Assembly (NCBI GenBank): GCA_002898255.1
Contig: BEIE01000001.1
Coordinates: 1,178,001 to 1,242,000 of the forward strand
DNA: 64,000 nucleotides
DNA from: a bacterium HR28
GTDB lineage: Bacteria > Chloroflexota > Chloroflexia > Thermomicrobiales > Thermomicrobiaceae
Reading direction: 5' to 3'
Position 1 is the stretch's first letter, and every line of letters starts with the position of its first letter. Under the pieces are notes generated by a model. It made no database searches. It was given only the letters and a program-made list of their open reading frames with translations, and was not told where the DNA came from. Made by a program: the position numbers and the translations under genes. Shown here piece after piece: positions 10,064 to 20,083 of the stretch.

Positions 10064-11148
10064 CTATCGGCCTGCGGCAGGAGGGTTGGCTGTCTCTTGC
10101 CGGTCTCCTGCTCGAGCAACCGAAGTGTCGCTTCGACCAATCCGTAGGCACCGGTCACCATCATGTCGCCATAGGGAGCCGCCTCGTACCAGCCAAGCGA
10201 TCGTGCGAGGGCGCGGTTTGGTCCGGTGATAGCCACGAAGGGGAACGGTGCTGCTCGCCTGTACTCGGCAGTGAGTACCGCGCCATGTCCACCGAGATGG
10301 ATGACCTGGTCGTGCGTGAGGCGTCCGAACTGGAGCGCATTAACGAGTTCCTGGAGAACCTGCGAAGTGATTCCACCTGTGTGGTGTTCGAATAACCCAT
10401 AAATTTGGACACCACGAACGGCAACAGCGAAGGTGTGCATGTTTCCGACATTGACGACTACAGCTCCCTCATGTCGAGCAGCACGCCAGACTACTGGATC
10501 GCAGAGGGCACCGAGGACAGCAGCGGGCCCTGTATCCATCAGGACGCAACCAGGGACGAGTCGCTGAACTGCCCGCATGCGGAGGAGATACGAAGGAGGC
10601 GTGCGGAAGGCAAGGAAACGCACATCGTTCGTTTGGGCAAGAAGGTCACGCAGGAACTGGTAGCGGTACTCGTGTGCCGCCTCGTGCTCGTCATAGCCGT
10701 GATCCTGCACGGCAATTGCCCAGAGTGCTGGTGGTTCAACCTCAAAGAGGCGGAGCGCTGTCGTCAGAGCCGCGACGTCCACATCGCCAAGCCAGACGAC
10801 CTCCGCCCCGAGAGGCGGAACTTCGGTGAGATCGATTCCCAGAGCGCGGACGCGTTCGAGATCGTTGTGCAACGTCCGAGCAGCGTCAGGATGTGCGCTC
10901 ACAGGGAGGCCGGCGGCGAGATGGGCCCGGATGGCTTCGCTACTTGCTCCGCCACCCATCAATGTCCCAGCGAGATAGAGTGGGTTTCCTCGGATCGTGA
11001 TCGCGCGGATTCGTGCCGCGACGATCTGAGTCTGCGACGGAAGGACTAGTTTGACGCAGTTTTCGGGGGTCCGGTTCGACTCGTAAAGAACGATGTCTTG
11101 TGTTCCAGCGCCGGCATCGATAGCCAAAATCCGAACCGGATTCTCCAT
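10060..11148 (-). CDS. DUF1786 domain-containing protein (ASKHA-like N-terminal motif)
   Basis: MENPVRILAIDAGAGTQDIVLYESNRTPENCVKLVLPSQTQIVAARIRAITIRGNPLYLAGTLMGGG; resembles the DUF1786 family. Confidence 0.75.
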   Translation of the reverse strand: MENPVRILAIDAGAGTQDIVLYESNRTPENCVKLVLPSQTQIVAARIRAITIRGNPLYLAGTLMGGGASSEAIRAHLAAGLPVSAHPDAARTLHNDLERVRALGIDLTEVPPLGAEVVWLGDVDVAALTTALRLFEVEPPALWAIAVQDHGYDEHEAAHEYRYQFLRDLLAQTNDVRFLAFRTPPSYLLRMRAVQRLVPGCVLMDTGPAAVLGALCDPVVWRAARHEGAVVVNVGNMHTFAVAVRGVQIYGLFEHHTGGITSQVLQELVNALQFGRLTHDQVIHLGGHGAVLTAEYRRAAPFPFVAITGPNRALARSLGWYEAAPYGDMMVTGAYGLVEATLRLLEQETGKRQPTLLPQADS

Positions 11149-11173
11149 CGCTTGCCTCCCCGGGTTCGCCAGG

Positions 11174-12109
11174 TTACCACGAGTTTGCCACTCGAACGAA
11201 TCGTCGGGGATCGTCGCATGGCCAGCGTGGATCCATGGCCTCTGCATCGAACTCGAGAAGGAGCACTTCGGGGGGCGCGAACAGGCGGAATGGCAGTTGT
11301 GTCAGGCCGATCCCGGCGCTCACGTAGGCGAGCATACCGCGTTCCCAGAACCAGCCGCGTTGCAGCCGTGAGTGTGGCTTCCGTCTAATTCGGTCAAAGT
11401 ACCACGCTGCGTCCAACAGTCCGATCTGCCGAGAGGGTGCTAGCCGGATTTGGCCCCAGTGGGTGTGACCGAAGAGTGCCAGATCGGCGCACCCAATAGG
11501 GATGCGGTCAAGAAGCAGCGGTGCATGAGCGAGCAGGATACGGGGAAAGGCACCGGGTGGATTTGCGAGCAGGCTTGGATCATCGAGGCCAGTGTAGGGA
11601 TCGTCCAGACCGACGAGTTCGACTGTCATGGCGCGGTGGTTTCGTTCGACCGTCACAAGGAGTCGCTCGTTCTGGAGAACGATGGCACCCCGTGATGCGA
11701 GGAAACGCGCGATTGCGGACGCGTTCTCAGGGCCGCGTCGGTGGTCGTGATTCCCAAGAACAGCGTAGACACGTGGAAACAGTGGAAGGCTATCGAAGAC
11801 GGTGGTCGGGACGATTCGCCCCTGGTCGAAGTAGTCGCCGCCCAGGAGCACGATATCGGGCTCCCAAGCACGGAGCTGCTCCAGCGCTGCTACAGTGAGG
11901 GCAGCACTTGGGCCTGGACCGCCGATATGGAAATCGGTAAGGAAGGCCAGGCGGAGGCCGGTGAGTGGAGCGTCGACACGCGGGAGACTGATACGGACGA
12001 TGCGAAACTGTAGTCGTCGCGGCTCAAGACTGGCGCGTGCGAGCACAAGGAGACCGAGTGCACTCACCCACGGAACGAGTCGTCTTAGCGGGACAACTTT
12101 CGAGACCAC
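11174..12109 (-). CDS. metallophosphoesterase
   Basis: LTGLRLAFLTDFHIGGPG...DIVLLGGDYFDQ...VYAVLGNHDHRRG...LALFGHTHWGQI; start codon uncertain. Confidence 0.92.
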   Translation of the reverse strand: MVSKVVPLRRLVPWVSALGLLVLARASLEPRRLQFRIVRISLPRVDAPLTGLRLAFLTDFHIGGPGPSAALTVAALEQLRAWEPDIVLLGGDYFDQGRIVPTTVFDSLPLFPRVYAVLGNHDHRRGPENASAIARFLASRGAIVLQNERLLVTVERNHRAMTVELVGLDDPYTGLDDPSLLANPPGAFPRILLAHAPLLLDRIPIGCADLALFGHTHWGQIRLAPSRQIGLLDAAWYFDRIRRKPHSRLQRGWFWERGMLAYVSAGIGLTQLPFRLFAPPEVLLLEFDAEAMDPRWPCDDPRRFVRVANSW

Positions 12110-12199
12110 TGCGCCATCCTTCGAACAAGTGTTCCACGTATACTTGGCTCGACGTGGAGCGCATGCCCACATCGGGCGCAGGTCGCAGGGAGTGTACCA

Positions 12200-12928
12200 G
12201 TGCGGCAGCAGAGACGATCCGGGGGCCGGTCGCCGATCACCCATGCAATGGAGGACTACCTGAAGGTCATCTTCGCACTTGAACGCGAGGAGGGGCGGGT
12301 CACCACGCAAGCTATTGCCGAGCGGCTCGGTGTGCAGAGCCCCTCAGTGACCAACATGCTGAAGCGTCTGGCCGCACTGCATTTGGTCGAGCACCAGCCG
12401 TACCGCGGTGTGCGCCTGACAGAGCGCGGGCGCGACGTGGCACTGGAGGTGATCCGGCATCATCGTCTACTCGAACTGTTTCTGACCGAGCTTCTTGGGT
12501 ATCCCTGGGATGCTGTTCACGAGGAGGCAGATCGGCTAGAGCATGGGCTGTCTGAGGAGCTCGAATCTTGGATCGACGCACGACTCGGCTTCCCCACCGC
12601 TGATCCTCATGGCCATCCTATCCCTCGCAGCGACGGCTCCTTGCCGGAACGCCCCTGCGTGCGATTAGAGGACGTGTCACCGGGGCAGTCGGTCGAGGTG
12701 CTTCACGTTGCTGATCACGATCGCGCGCAGCTGCGCTATCTTGCCGAACTTGGCATCCGTCCGGGGACGCGGGTGGAAGTCCTCGAACGTCTGCCGTTTG
12801 AAGGTCCCTTGCGCATTCGCGTGGGCAACCAGGAGCACTACGTTGGCACACCCTTGACGCGTGCAGTCTTTGTGGCCGTGGAAGAGGCCCCTGACCCTGA
12901 CGCACGGCTCGAACGGAGACGAGTGTGA
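12200..12928 (+). CDS. DtxR/MntR-family metal-dependent transcriptional regulator
   Basis: AMEDYLKVIFALEREEGRVTTQAIAERLGVQSPSVTNMLKRLAALHLVEHQPYRGVRLTERG, then a FeoA/SH3-like C-terminus. Confidence 0.93.
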   Translation: MRQQRRSGGRSPITHAMEDYLKVIFALEREEGRVTTQAIAERLGVQSPSVTNMLKRLAALHLVEHQPYRGVRLTERGRDVALEVIRHHRLLELFLTELLGYPWDAVHEEADRLEHGLSEELESWIDARLGFPTADPHGHPIPRSDGSLPERPCVRLEDVSPGQSVEVLHVADHDRAQLRYLAELGIRPGTRVEVLERLPFEGPLRIRVGNQEHYVGTPLTRAVFVAVEEAPDPDARLERRRV

Positions 12929-13034
12929 CGGAAGGGTCTGTGATCTTCCATCGAGAGGTCACGACCCTCGTGCACCGGGCATTGTTCCTGATAGAGCCCG
13001 TACGCGGCGACATTGCGTCGTGAGGACCGGTGCC

Positions 13035-14720
13035 ATGTCTCGTTATCGCTGGCGCGAGCCAGACGCACTTGCCGATGCAGCATGGTCCTTGACGGAACAT
13101 CCATTGCTCAGTGCGGTACTGTATCGCCGTGGCATCCGCGACCGAGATGCGGCGCAGCGGTTTCTCTCCCCAAGATACGACGATTTGCCTGACCCAAGGA
13201 TTCTGCCGGATTTGCAGCGAGCCGTCTTGCTGATCCAAGCGGTTCGCCAATCGTCACGACCGGTGGTGGTCTTTGGTGATTACGACGTCGATGGGCTTAC
13301 CGCGACAGCGCTCTTGACGTTCGTTTTTCGGGAACTCGGCCTCGCTGTGAAACCAATCGTCCCCCATCGGTTGCACGACGGATACGGATTTCATCCTCAC
13401 CATGTCCCTCGTATAGTGGAGCAGAACCCCTCCCTCCTTGTCACTGTCGATTGCGGAACAGGAGACTGGGACGCGCTGTGTGCTGTCCAAAAAGCCGGCA
13501 TTCCGGTCATTGTGCTCGATCACCACGATGTGCATCGTCTCGATTGGCCAGAAGATCTCGTCTTCGTCTCCGTCAAGCGGCCGGATGCGCCCCCGGTGTT
13601 TCGGACGTTGGCGGCGGTTGGAGTGGCCTACCAGTTAGCGCGTGCGCTCTTGGGTGATCGTGCTGCTGCACGCTATCTTCCGCTTGTTGCGCTTGGGACG
13701 GTCGCCGATGTCGTGCCGTTGGTTGAGACAAACCGGACGCTGGTTGCCTCCGGCCTCGAGCGGTTCTGGGACTCCGCGCCGATCGGTCTACAAGTCCTCG
13801 CGACGATTGCTGGCCTGGGCAGCGACCGGCAGCGTCGCATTACGAGTTGGCACTGCGGGTATGTGCTCGGGCCACGGCTCAACGCGGCCGGGAGGATGGA
13901 TGATCCGCAGCTTGCGCTCGACCTGCTCTTAGCCGAGGACGTCGATCATGCTCAGCGACTAGCACGGCGGCTTTCCGAATTGAACGCGGCGCGTCAGCGC
14001 GCCATCGAGCAGGTGCTCCGCCAGGCAGAACAGTATCTTCGCGTCCGCTCCACGCTCCCTCCCGTCCTCGTGTTGGCTGACGAAGCCTGGCATGTGGGAC
14101 TTGTCGGGTTAGCAGCGAGCAAGCTTGTCAGTCGATATGCCCGACCTGTTGTTCTCCTCTCTCAGAGTGAAGACGTCAGTCGCGGCTCGGCTCGAAGTGT
14201 GGATGGATTCGATATTTCGGCAGCGTTGGAGCGCTGCCGAGATCTTTTGCTCGATCATGGTGGACACAGCGCGGCGGCAGGATTGACGCTCCCGACCGAA
14301 CGGATTGCCGAACTCGAGGCTCGCCTTCTGCAATTGGCTTCAGAGGCATTTGGTGATCGCGAACCTGCTTTGCCGCTCGACCTGGATCTCGAACTCCATC
14401 CTTTTCAGATTTCGCTTGATACATGGGAGGTGCTCTCCCGTCTGGAGCCGTTCGGCCATGGGAATCCGGTACCACGGTGTCTGCTACGCAACGTGTCAGC
14501 AGTGGATGTCTGGCGAACTCAGGATGGTCGTCACTTGCGGTTTACGGTCGTGGCGCGGGACGGAACGATACGGCAGGCGGTGTGGTTTGAAGGCGGCGAA
14601 GAATACGAGCGGCTGCGCCGCATGGGCCGGATCGACATCGCGTTCACGCTTCGACGGAGCTCCTGGAATGGCCAAGACCGAGTGGAACTGGATGTCATCG
14701 ATGTCCGGCCCACACAGTGA
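13035..14720 (+). CDS. recJ: single-stranded-DNA-specific exonuclease RecJ
   Basis: VVVFGDYDVDGLTATALL, VIVLDHHDV, GPRLNAAGRMDDP, DHGGHSAAAGLTL. Confidence 0.95.
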   Translation: MSRYRWREPDALADAAWSLTEHPLLSAVLYRRGIRDRDAAQRFLSPRYDDLPDPRILPDLQRAVLLIQAVRQSSRPVVVFGDYDVDGLTATALLTFVFRELGLAVKPIVPHRLHDGYGFHPHHVPRIVEQNPSLLVTVDCGTGDWDALCAVQKAGIPVIVLDHHDVHRLDWPEDLVFVSVKRPDAPPVFRTLAAVGVAYQLARALLGDRAAARYLPLVALGTVADVVPLVETNRTLVASGLERFWDSAPIGLQVLATIAGLGSDRQRRITSWHCGYVLGPRLNAAGRMDDPQLALDLLLAEDVDHAQRLARRLSELNAARQRAIEQVLRQAEQYLRVRSTLPPVLVLADEAWHVGLVGLAASKLVSRYARPVVLLSQSEDVSRGSARSVDGFDISAALERCRDLLLDHGGHSAAAGLTLPTERIAELEARLLQLASEAFGDREPALPLDLDLELHPFQISLDTWEVLSRLEPFGHGNPVPRCLLRNVSAVDVWRTQDGRHLRFTVVARDGTIRQAVWFEGGEEYERLRRMGRIDIAFTLRRSSWNGQDRVELDVIDVRPTQ

Positions 14721-14869
14721 GGTGAATCCGAGAGCTCACGCATGGTAGCACTCCTGCGTTGCAGCACGACGGTAACCGAAGTAGCCACAGTGTGCTTCCT
14801 AGACGCACGATTCGCTTCTTGCCTCCCCGGGCACGGAGGCCTCGAGTGCACAGGGGCTGCGGATTGCCT

Positions 14870-15706
14870 TCATCCAGCGTGGCGGATGGAGACGAGCGCG
14901 GCGATCGTCTGGACAAGTTGGCGAACGCGATGCTCGTCGACCGGGTTGTGGACTATCCCATCCACCTTAGCCCACGTCCCAACAATTGCCCCATTCGCCA
15001 CGCTGAGAAACGGTGCGACGTTCTGCGGCGTGATACCGCTGCCGAGGAGGAGCGGGACACCTGGAAGCCTCTGCCGGATACTGGTGGCGTCCTCGAGGCG
15101 CGGAGGTTGCCCCGTGGACGACCCGGTGACGATGAGCGCGTCGGCAAGGCCACGCTCGACCGTTTCGACCGCCGCTTCTTCGAGTGACTGTGGGGCGAGA
15201 GGGGTACCGTGCTTGACGTGGACGTCGGCCCAGATTTGGACAGATGCTCCAAGCAGTGTCCGGTAGCGCAGCGTCTCATCGGCCTTCCCCTCGATGATTC
15301 CTTGATCGGTCAGCATTGCACCGACGTGGACATTGACGCGAACGAAGCGGGCTCCTGTGGCCGCGGCGATCCCGAGTGCAGCCAGTGCATCGTTACGGAG
15401 GACATTCACACCGATCGGCAGCCCGGTTGCTCGGCGAATATCCTCGACAATGAGCGCCATTGCAGCGATCACATGGGGTTCGACACGTTCCTTGTGGAAG
15501 GGAACATCGCCAAAGTTCTCGATGAGCAGTGCGTGTGCACCACCACGCACGTATGCCTCAGCGTCTCGGAGCGCGCGCTCACGGACTGTAGCAAACGAGC
15601 CGGTGAAGCGTGGAGTTCCTGGTAGGGGTAAGAGATGGACGACACCGACGAGCAGGAAGGGAGACTGCCAAAAGTCCGTATCGTGCTTCTCCATCGATAC
15701 CTTCAC
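14870..15706 (-). CDS. BtpA/SgcQ family protein
   Basis: LVGVVHLLPLPGTPRFTGS...AYVRGGAHALLIENFGDVPFHKERVEPHVIAAM...GVNVLRNDALAALGIAAATGARFVRVNVHVGAMLTDQGIIEGKA. Confidence 0.9.
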   Translation of the reverse strand: MKVSMEKHDTDFWQSPFLLVGVVHLLPLPGTPRFTGSFATVRERALRDAEAYVRGGAHALLIENFGDVPFHKERVEPHVIAAMALIVEDIRRATGLPIGVNVLRNDALAALGIAAATGARFVRVNVHVGAMLTDQGIIEGKADETLRYRTLLGASVQIWADVHVKHGTPLAPQSLEEAAVETVERGLADALIVTGSSTGQPPRLEDATSIRQRLPGVPLLLGSGITPQNVAPFLSVANGAIVGTWAKVDGIVHNPVDEHRVRQLVQTIAALVSIRHAG

Positions 15707-15771
15707 CCTTCATGACGATCGTCGGCCTGATAGCGAGCATACTTCATGCAGCCGAAGGTGACGGGTGCTTC

Positions 15772-16185
15772 ATGCGAGTGGACGCGAACCAACGAGCAAT
15801 GAGCATTCAGGAACTCGCTGAACGCTCTGGCGTACCGCCACGCCGGATCCGCTACTATGTGGCGCGCGGGTTGCTGCCGCCACCTGTGGGGCGCGGACCC
15901 ACTGCCCGGTATGGTACCGCCCATCTCCAGCGGCTCAAGGTTATCCAACAACTGCGTGCACGCCGACTGGGTTTGGAGGAGATTCGATCCGAGCTGACGT
16001 GGGTAGGTGAAAGCCTAGATCTTCAGGCGACACTCTGGTATCGCTGGGAACTCCGGCCAGGGGTAATACTGATGGCGCAAGCCGATTTGCCTGCCCACGA
16101 ACGAGAGCAAGTGGAGGCGCTGGTTGAGGTGGCTCGGCGTCTCCTCGCAGATGACAGGGTGAGGTCGGACGATGACGACGCGTGA
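15772..16185 (+). CDS. MerR family transcriptional regulator
   Basis: MSIQELAERSGVPPRRIRYYVARGLLPPPVGRGPTARYGTAHLQRLKVIQQLRARRLGLEEI. Confidence 0.9.
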   Translation: MRVDANQRAMSIQELAERSGVPPRRIRYYVARGLLPPPVGRGPTARYGTAHLQRLKVIQQLRARRLGLEEIRSELTWVGESLDLQATLWYRWELRPGVILMAQADLPAHEREQVEALVEVARRLLADDRVRSDDDDA

Positions 16186-16645
16186 CACACGAGCTGCCTT
16201 AGAACCGGTCGTTCAGGTGCTTCGGTCCGCTGGGTTTTGGGCATATCCACTCTACGGTGAAGACGGCCGCTGGCTTGTCGCCTGCGATACCGAGTCTGGA
16301 AGAGTCGATGTCCGCATAGGCTCGGACGGGTATCTGGTCGAGGTGTGGGACGTCTCACCTGGTCTCTTCTTCGACGAAGAGGATGAAAGACGACGGATTA
16401 TCAGAGAGCGTCTGGCACGCATGACGCTCACGCGCCTCGTCGAGATGATTCGGAGTGCACCACTTGCCCCTGGCGAAGAACTGCTTTCGGATGCCTGGTG
16501 GGACGAACAGGAGCACGGTGTCGGGGTACGCCTGAGTACGGAGATCCCGTTTAGTGCTGGTAGCATGTTGCCCGACGTGGTGTCTTCGCTCTTGGAGCAG
16601 TTGGATGAGTTGCTGACGCGGATCGAGGAACGGCTCCTCGACTGA
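16172..16645 (+). CDS. hypothetical protein, translationally overlapping the merR gene
   Basis: Open frame overlaps the merR stop by 14 bp; followed closely by ade; no family recognised. Confidence 0.75.
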   Translation: MTTRDTRAALEPVVQVLRSAGFWAYPLYGEDGRWLVACDTESGRVDVRIGSDGYLVEVWDVSPGLFFDEEDERRRIIRERLARMTLTRLVEMIRSAPLAPGEELLSDAWWDEQEHGVGVRLSTEIPFSAGSMLPDVVSSLLEQLDELLTRIEERLLD

Positions 16646-16658
16646 GAGGGGGATCGCC

Positions 16659-18368
16659 ATGGTGAGTCTTGGGATCGAGGGATTGGCACTCGAACAGTGG
16701 CGACGACTGCTTCGTGTGGCGTTGGGAGAGGAGCCGGCAGATCTCGTCCTGCGGCACGCGCGCGTCGTCAACGTGGCGAGCGGAGAGATCGAAGAAGCGG
16801 ATGTCGCGATCGTCTATGGGCGAATTGCGGGTGTCGGAGACTATCCTGCTGGTGAGCGGGAAATCGATCTCGCTGGCGCGTATCTGGCACCGTCCTTTAT
16901 CGATGGACATGTCCATGTAGAAAGTTCACTTTTATGGATTGACCAGTTCGCACGAGCTGTTGTCCCGCATGGCACTGGAGCGGTGGTGACCGATCCGCAC
17001 GAAATTGCGAACGTGGTCGGTCTGCCTGGCATTCGTGCCTTGGCTGAGGCGTCCGCGGCACTTCCGCTGGGTGTCTTCTTTACCATTCCCTCCTGTGTGC
17101 CAGCGAGCCCGTTCGAAAGTGCTGGAGCGGTCATGGACGCAGCGGCGATCCGGGAAGGGCTTGCGCTTCCCAATGCCGTCGCGCTTGGTGAGATGATGAA
17201 CTTCCCCGGCGTCCTTGCGGGCGATACGGAGATCTACGAGAAGTTGAGCTTACCAGCACGGCGTCGCGATGGGCATGCACCAGGCTTGCGCGGGCATCGT
17301 TTGAACGCGTATATCGCTTCGGGTATGGGCTCAGATCATGAGTCAACGCGGTTGGAGGAAGCACGCGAGAAGCTGCGTCGTGGGCTGCGCATCATGATCC
17401 GTGAGGGCTCCACTGAGCATAACTTGCTGGAGCTCCTTCCCCTGGTGACCGATGCGACCTACCCACAGTGCTGCTTCGCCAGCGATGATCGCGACTGCGC
17501 GACGCTGCTCCATGACGGTCACGTGGATGCGATCTTACGCAAGGCTATCGCGGCTGGCCTCGACCCGATTCGGGCGATCCGCCTGGCTACCCTGAATACC
17601 GCCGAGTACTGGGGACTCGATGGATATGGCTTAGTGGCACCAGGTTACTGGGCCAATCTGGTAGTCTTCGAGCGCCTTGACGACATTCGACCCTCTCTCG
17701 TGCTGTTCCGTGGCGAAGTTGTTGCGGAAGACGGAAAAGCGCTCTTCACGGTCGAGCGAGCAATCCCTGCGTGGCTCCTCGACACCGTGCACATCGCGCC
17801 GATCGAGCCGACACAGCTGCGCATTCCGGCAACCGCCCGAATGGTCGCAGTGGAGGCGATTCCAGGGCAGATTGTCACGCGGGCCATCGAAGTAGAGCCG
17901 ACAGTCCGGGATGGAGAGGTGAAAGCGGATCCGGATCGGGATCTTCTGAAACTTGTCGTTGTGGAGCGACACCGGGCGACGGGGCAGGTCGGTGTGGGGC
18001 TGGTCCGTGGTTTTGGTTTGAAGCGTGGGGCGATCGGCTCGTCGATTGCCCACGATGCGCACAACATCGTCGTGGTCGGCGTCGATGACGCGGACATCCT
18101 GCGGACAATTGAGACGATCGCGGCGATGCGGGGTGGTCTGGCTGCAGTCGTTGCCGGAGAGGTACGAGCGCAATTGGCGTTGCCGGTAGCGGGCATCCTG
18201 TCGCCGGAACCCTTGGAGGTGGTGGCTGCGCAATACGAGGCCGTCGAGCAGGTTGCGCGCGAACTAGGGAGCACGGTGCCCGCTCCGTTCGCCCTGCTCT
18301 CATTTATGGCCCTTTCAGTGATTCCCGAAGCGCGCGTAACCGATCGAGGGCTGGTTGTCCTTCGATAG
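16659..18368 (+). CDS. ade: adenine deaminase
   Basis: DLVLRHARVVNVASGEIEEADVAIVYGRIAGVG...APSFIDGHVHVESSLL...GTGAVVTDPHEIANVVG; C-terminal RGLVVLR. Confidence 0.95.
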   Translation: MVSLGIEGLALEQWRRLLRVALGEEPADLVLRHARVVNVASGEIEEADVAIVYGRIAGVGDYPAGEREIDLAGAYLAPSFIDGHVHVESSLLWIDQFARAVVPHGTGAVVTDPHEIANVVGLPGIRALAEASAALPLGVFFTIPSCVPASPFESAGAVMDAAAIREGLALPNAVALGEMMNFPGVLAGDTEIYEKLSLPARRRDGHAPGLRGHRLNAYIASGMGSDHESTRLEEAREKLRRGLRIMIREGSTEHNLLELLPLVTDATYPQCCFASDDRDCATLLHDGHVDAILRKAIAAGLDPIRAIRLATLNTAEYWGLDGYGLVAPGYWANLVVFERLDDIRPSLVLFRGEVVAEDGKALFTVERAIPAWLLDTVHIAPIEPTQLRIPATARMVAVEAIPGQIVTRAIEVEPTVRDGEVKADPDRDLLKLVVVERHRATGQVGVGLVRGFGLKRGAIGSSIAHDAHNIVVVGVDDADILRTIETIAAMRGGLAAVVAGEVRAQLALPVAGILSPEPLEVVAAQYEAVEQVARELGSTVPAPFALLSFMALSVIPEARVTDRGLVVLR

Positions 18369-18811
18369 CGGCGATGTGAAACCGCGTGTGTGCAATGACG
18401 AGATTTCGATGTTTCCGTTGCGTGCCTGGAAGCGAGGCTGTGCACAGGTGCCGAGCGAAGCCGTAAGGATCACATGCAGGAACGAAAGTATTCCCGTCTC
18501 AGCTCATTTAGGCACGTGGACTTCCCAAGGTCGTCGAGACGTTCGTGACGGTGCATCGAGTCGGGTCAGAGTGCAGCCCTTTGACGAAATTGAGGGCAAT
18601 GGGTGGAGCAACCGACACGGAGGGGGCTTGCTCTAGAGAAGTGGGGCGTGGTGTGGGTCGGACTGGATTGATCCTCACGTGTGCAATTGCGGTGGATTCA
18701 GGTGGAGAGCAGGCGATTCGTGAGCGCCTAGAGCGCCTAGAATGATCCATACCTACGCAGGGGCAGCGCTGAGAGGTGGGGCAGTGCTATACTATCCACG
18801 GAGAGATGAAG

Positions 18812-18885
18812 GGCGCCGTAGCCAAGCGGCCTAAGGCAGCGGTCTGCAAAACCGCGATTCGGCGGTTCGAATCCGCCCGGCGCCT
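18812..18885 (+). tRNA. tRNA-Cys (anticodon GCA), CCA not encoded
   Basis: Acceptor GGCGCCG/CGGCGCC; anticodon arm GCGGT-CTGCAAA-ACCGC; T arm GGCGG-TTCGAAT-CCGCC. Confidence 0.95.
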
Positions 18886-19408
18886 CCGTTAGCTCTCTGA
18901 ACCACTCTTACTGGTTTTGTGATCTGGTCCCCCGCGTGATCGGTTACCCCAGTCGGTCACGTTCCCGACACTGCGTGAACCTGTGAGTACGGAATACCTT
19001 ACCGGCAGCGTAAAGAATGGCGAACTCTTGCGCTCGTCGAGTAGGGGTCCACGCTCGTGTGATTGCAGTACGCTGTTTTGCTGCTCGGTGTCTTCCGACT
19101 CCCCAAGGCACAGATCGAGGCAGAAGGTGCGCTGATTCGCGCTCTTGGGAAAAGTGCCCAGGATGGCGTCGTGCCCGTGGCACATTGCGTGCCCCTGTGC
19201 TGTGCACCGATGATGCCCGTGGTGGAGCCACACTGAACTCAGAGTCTCTACCCACCGCTACACGGTGAGGTTCAGCACCTGCAGCGTCACGGCGGAACCC
19301 TCCGGCATCATTCTCAAGGCAGAACGGAGGGACGTTCGGCCTTGCCAGTGAGTACAGTGAAGCGTGCCGTGTCAACTCGTCGATTGGTCGGAAGAGGAGT
19401 AATGTGCC

Positions 19409-19939
19409 ATGCAGGAACAGTTGCTTCATCGTGAAGTCGTCTTTGCGGGTCGGCTGATCACGGTGTACCGTGACGACGTTGTTCTCCCGGATGGACAACG
19501 ACGGGTCCGAGAGATCGTGCATCACCCTGGGGCAGTCGCGATCCTTGCAGTGAAGGGTGACGGACGCGTGATTCTGGTTCGTCAATATCGCCACGCAATT
19601 GGACGGATGTCGCTCGAGCTCCCGGCGGGCACCTTGGAACCAGGAGAGTCACCGGAGGCGTGTGCGCATCGAGAACTGGAAGAAGAGACCGGGTACCGCG
19701 CAGGAGTGTTACGAGAGTTGGTTCGTTTCGCGGTGAGTCCTGGGTGGACCGACGAGGAGCTGGTTGTGTTCATTGCCGAGGAACTCGAGTTGAGTCAACC
19801 GCGCCCAGCTGCGGACGAGCGCCTGAGTGTCGTGGAGCTGACGACAGATGAGGCGCGTTTAGCAATTGCGCGTGGGGAGATCAGCGATGCGAAGAGCCTC
19901 ATTGGGCTACTCGGGTACTTCGGGTGGCAACTGCGCTGA
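19409..19939 (+). CDS. NUDIX hydrolase (ADP-ribose pyrophosphatase-like)
   Basis: LPAGTLEPGESPEACAHRELEEETGYRAG; complete Nudix box. Confidence 0.95.
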   Translation: MQEQLLHREVVFAGRLITVYRDDVVLPDGQRRVREIVHHPGAVAILAVKGDGRVILVRQYRHAIGRMSLELPAGTLEPGESPEACAHRELEEETGYRAGVLRELVRFAVSPGWTDEELVVFIAEELELSQPRPAADERLSVVELTTDEARLAIARGEISDAKSLIGLLGYFGWQLR

Positions 19940-20083
19940 TGTGCCTGCTAGGCATAGTACGTACATGCGGCATCAGTACTCACCATCCTAGGACCGGTGA
20001 TTCCTAACGTGTGACTAATTCCGCATCGTCGAATCATCTCCTACAGTGGAAACTCGTAGCAAAGCTTCCCACACGGGAGGGGA

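Noticed and set aside
18723-18741. Tandem 9-bp repeat agcgcctag x2
   Set aside because: Only two copies; not a significant repeat array.
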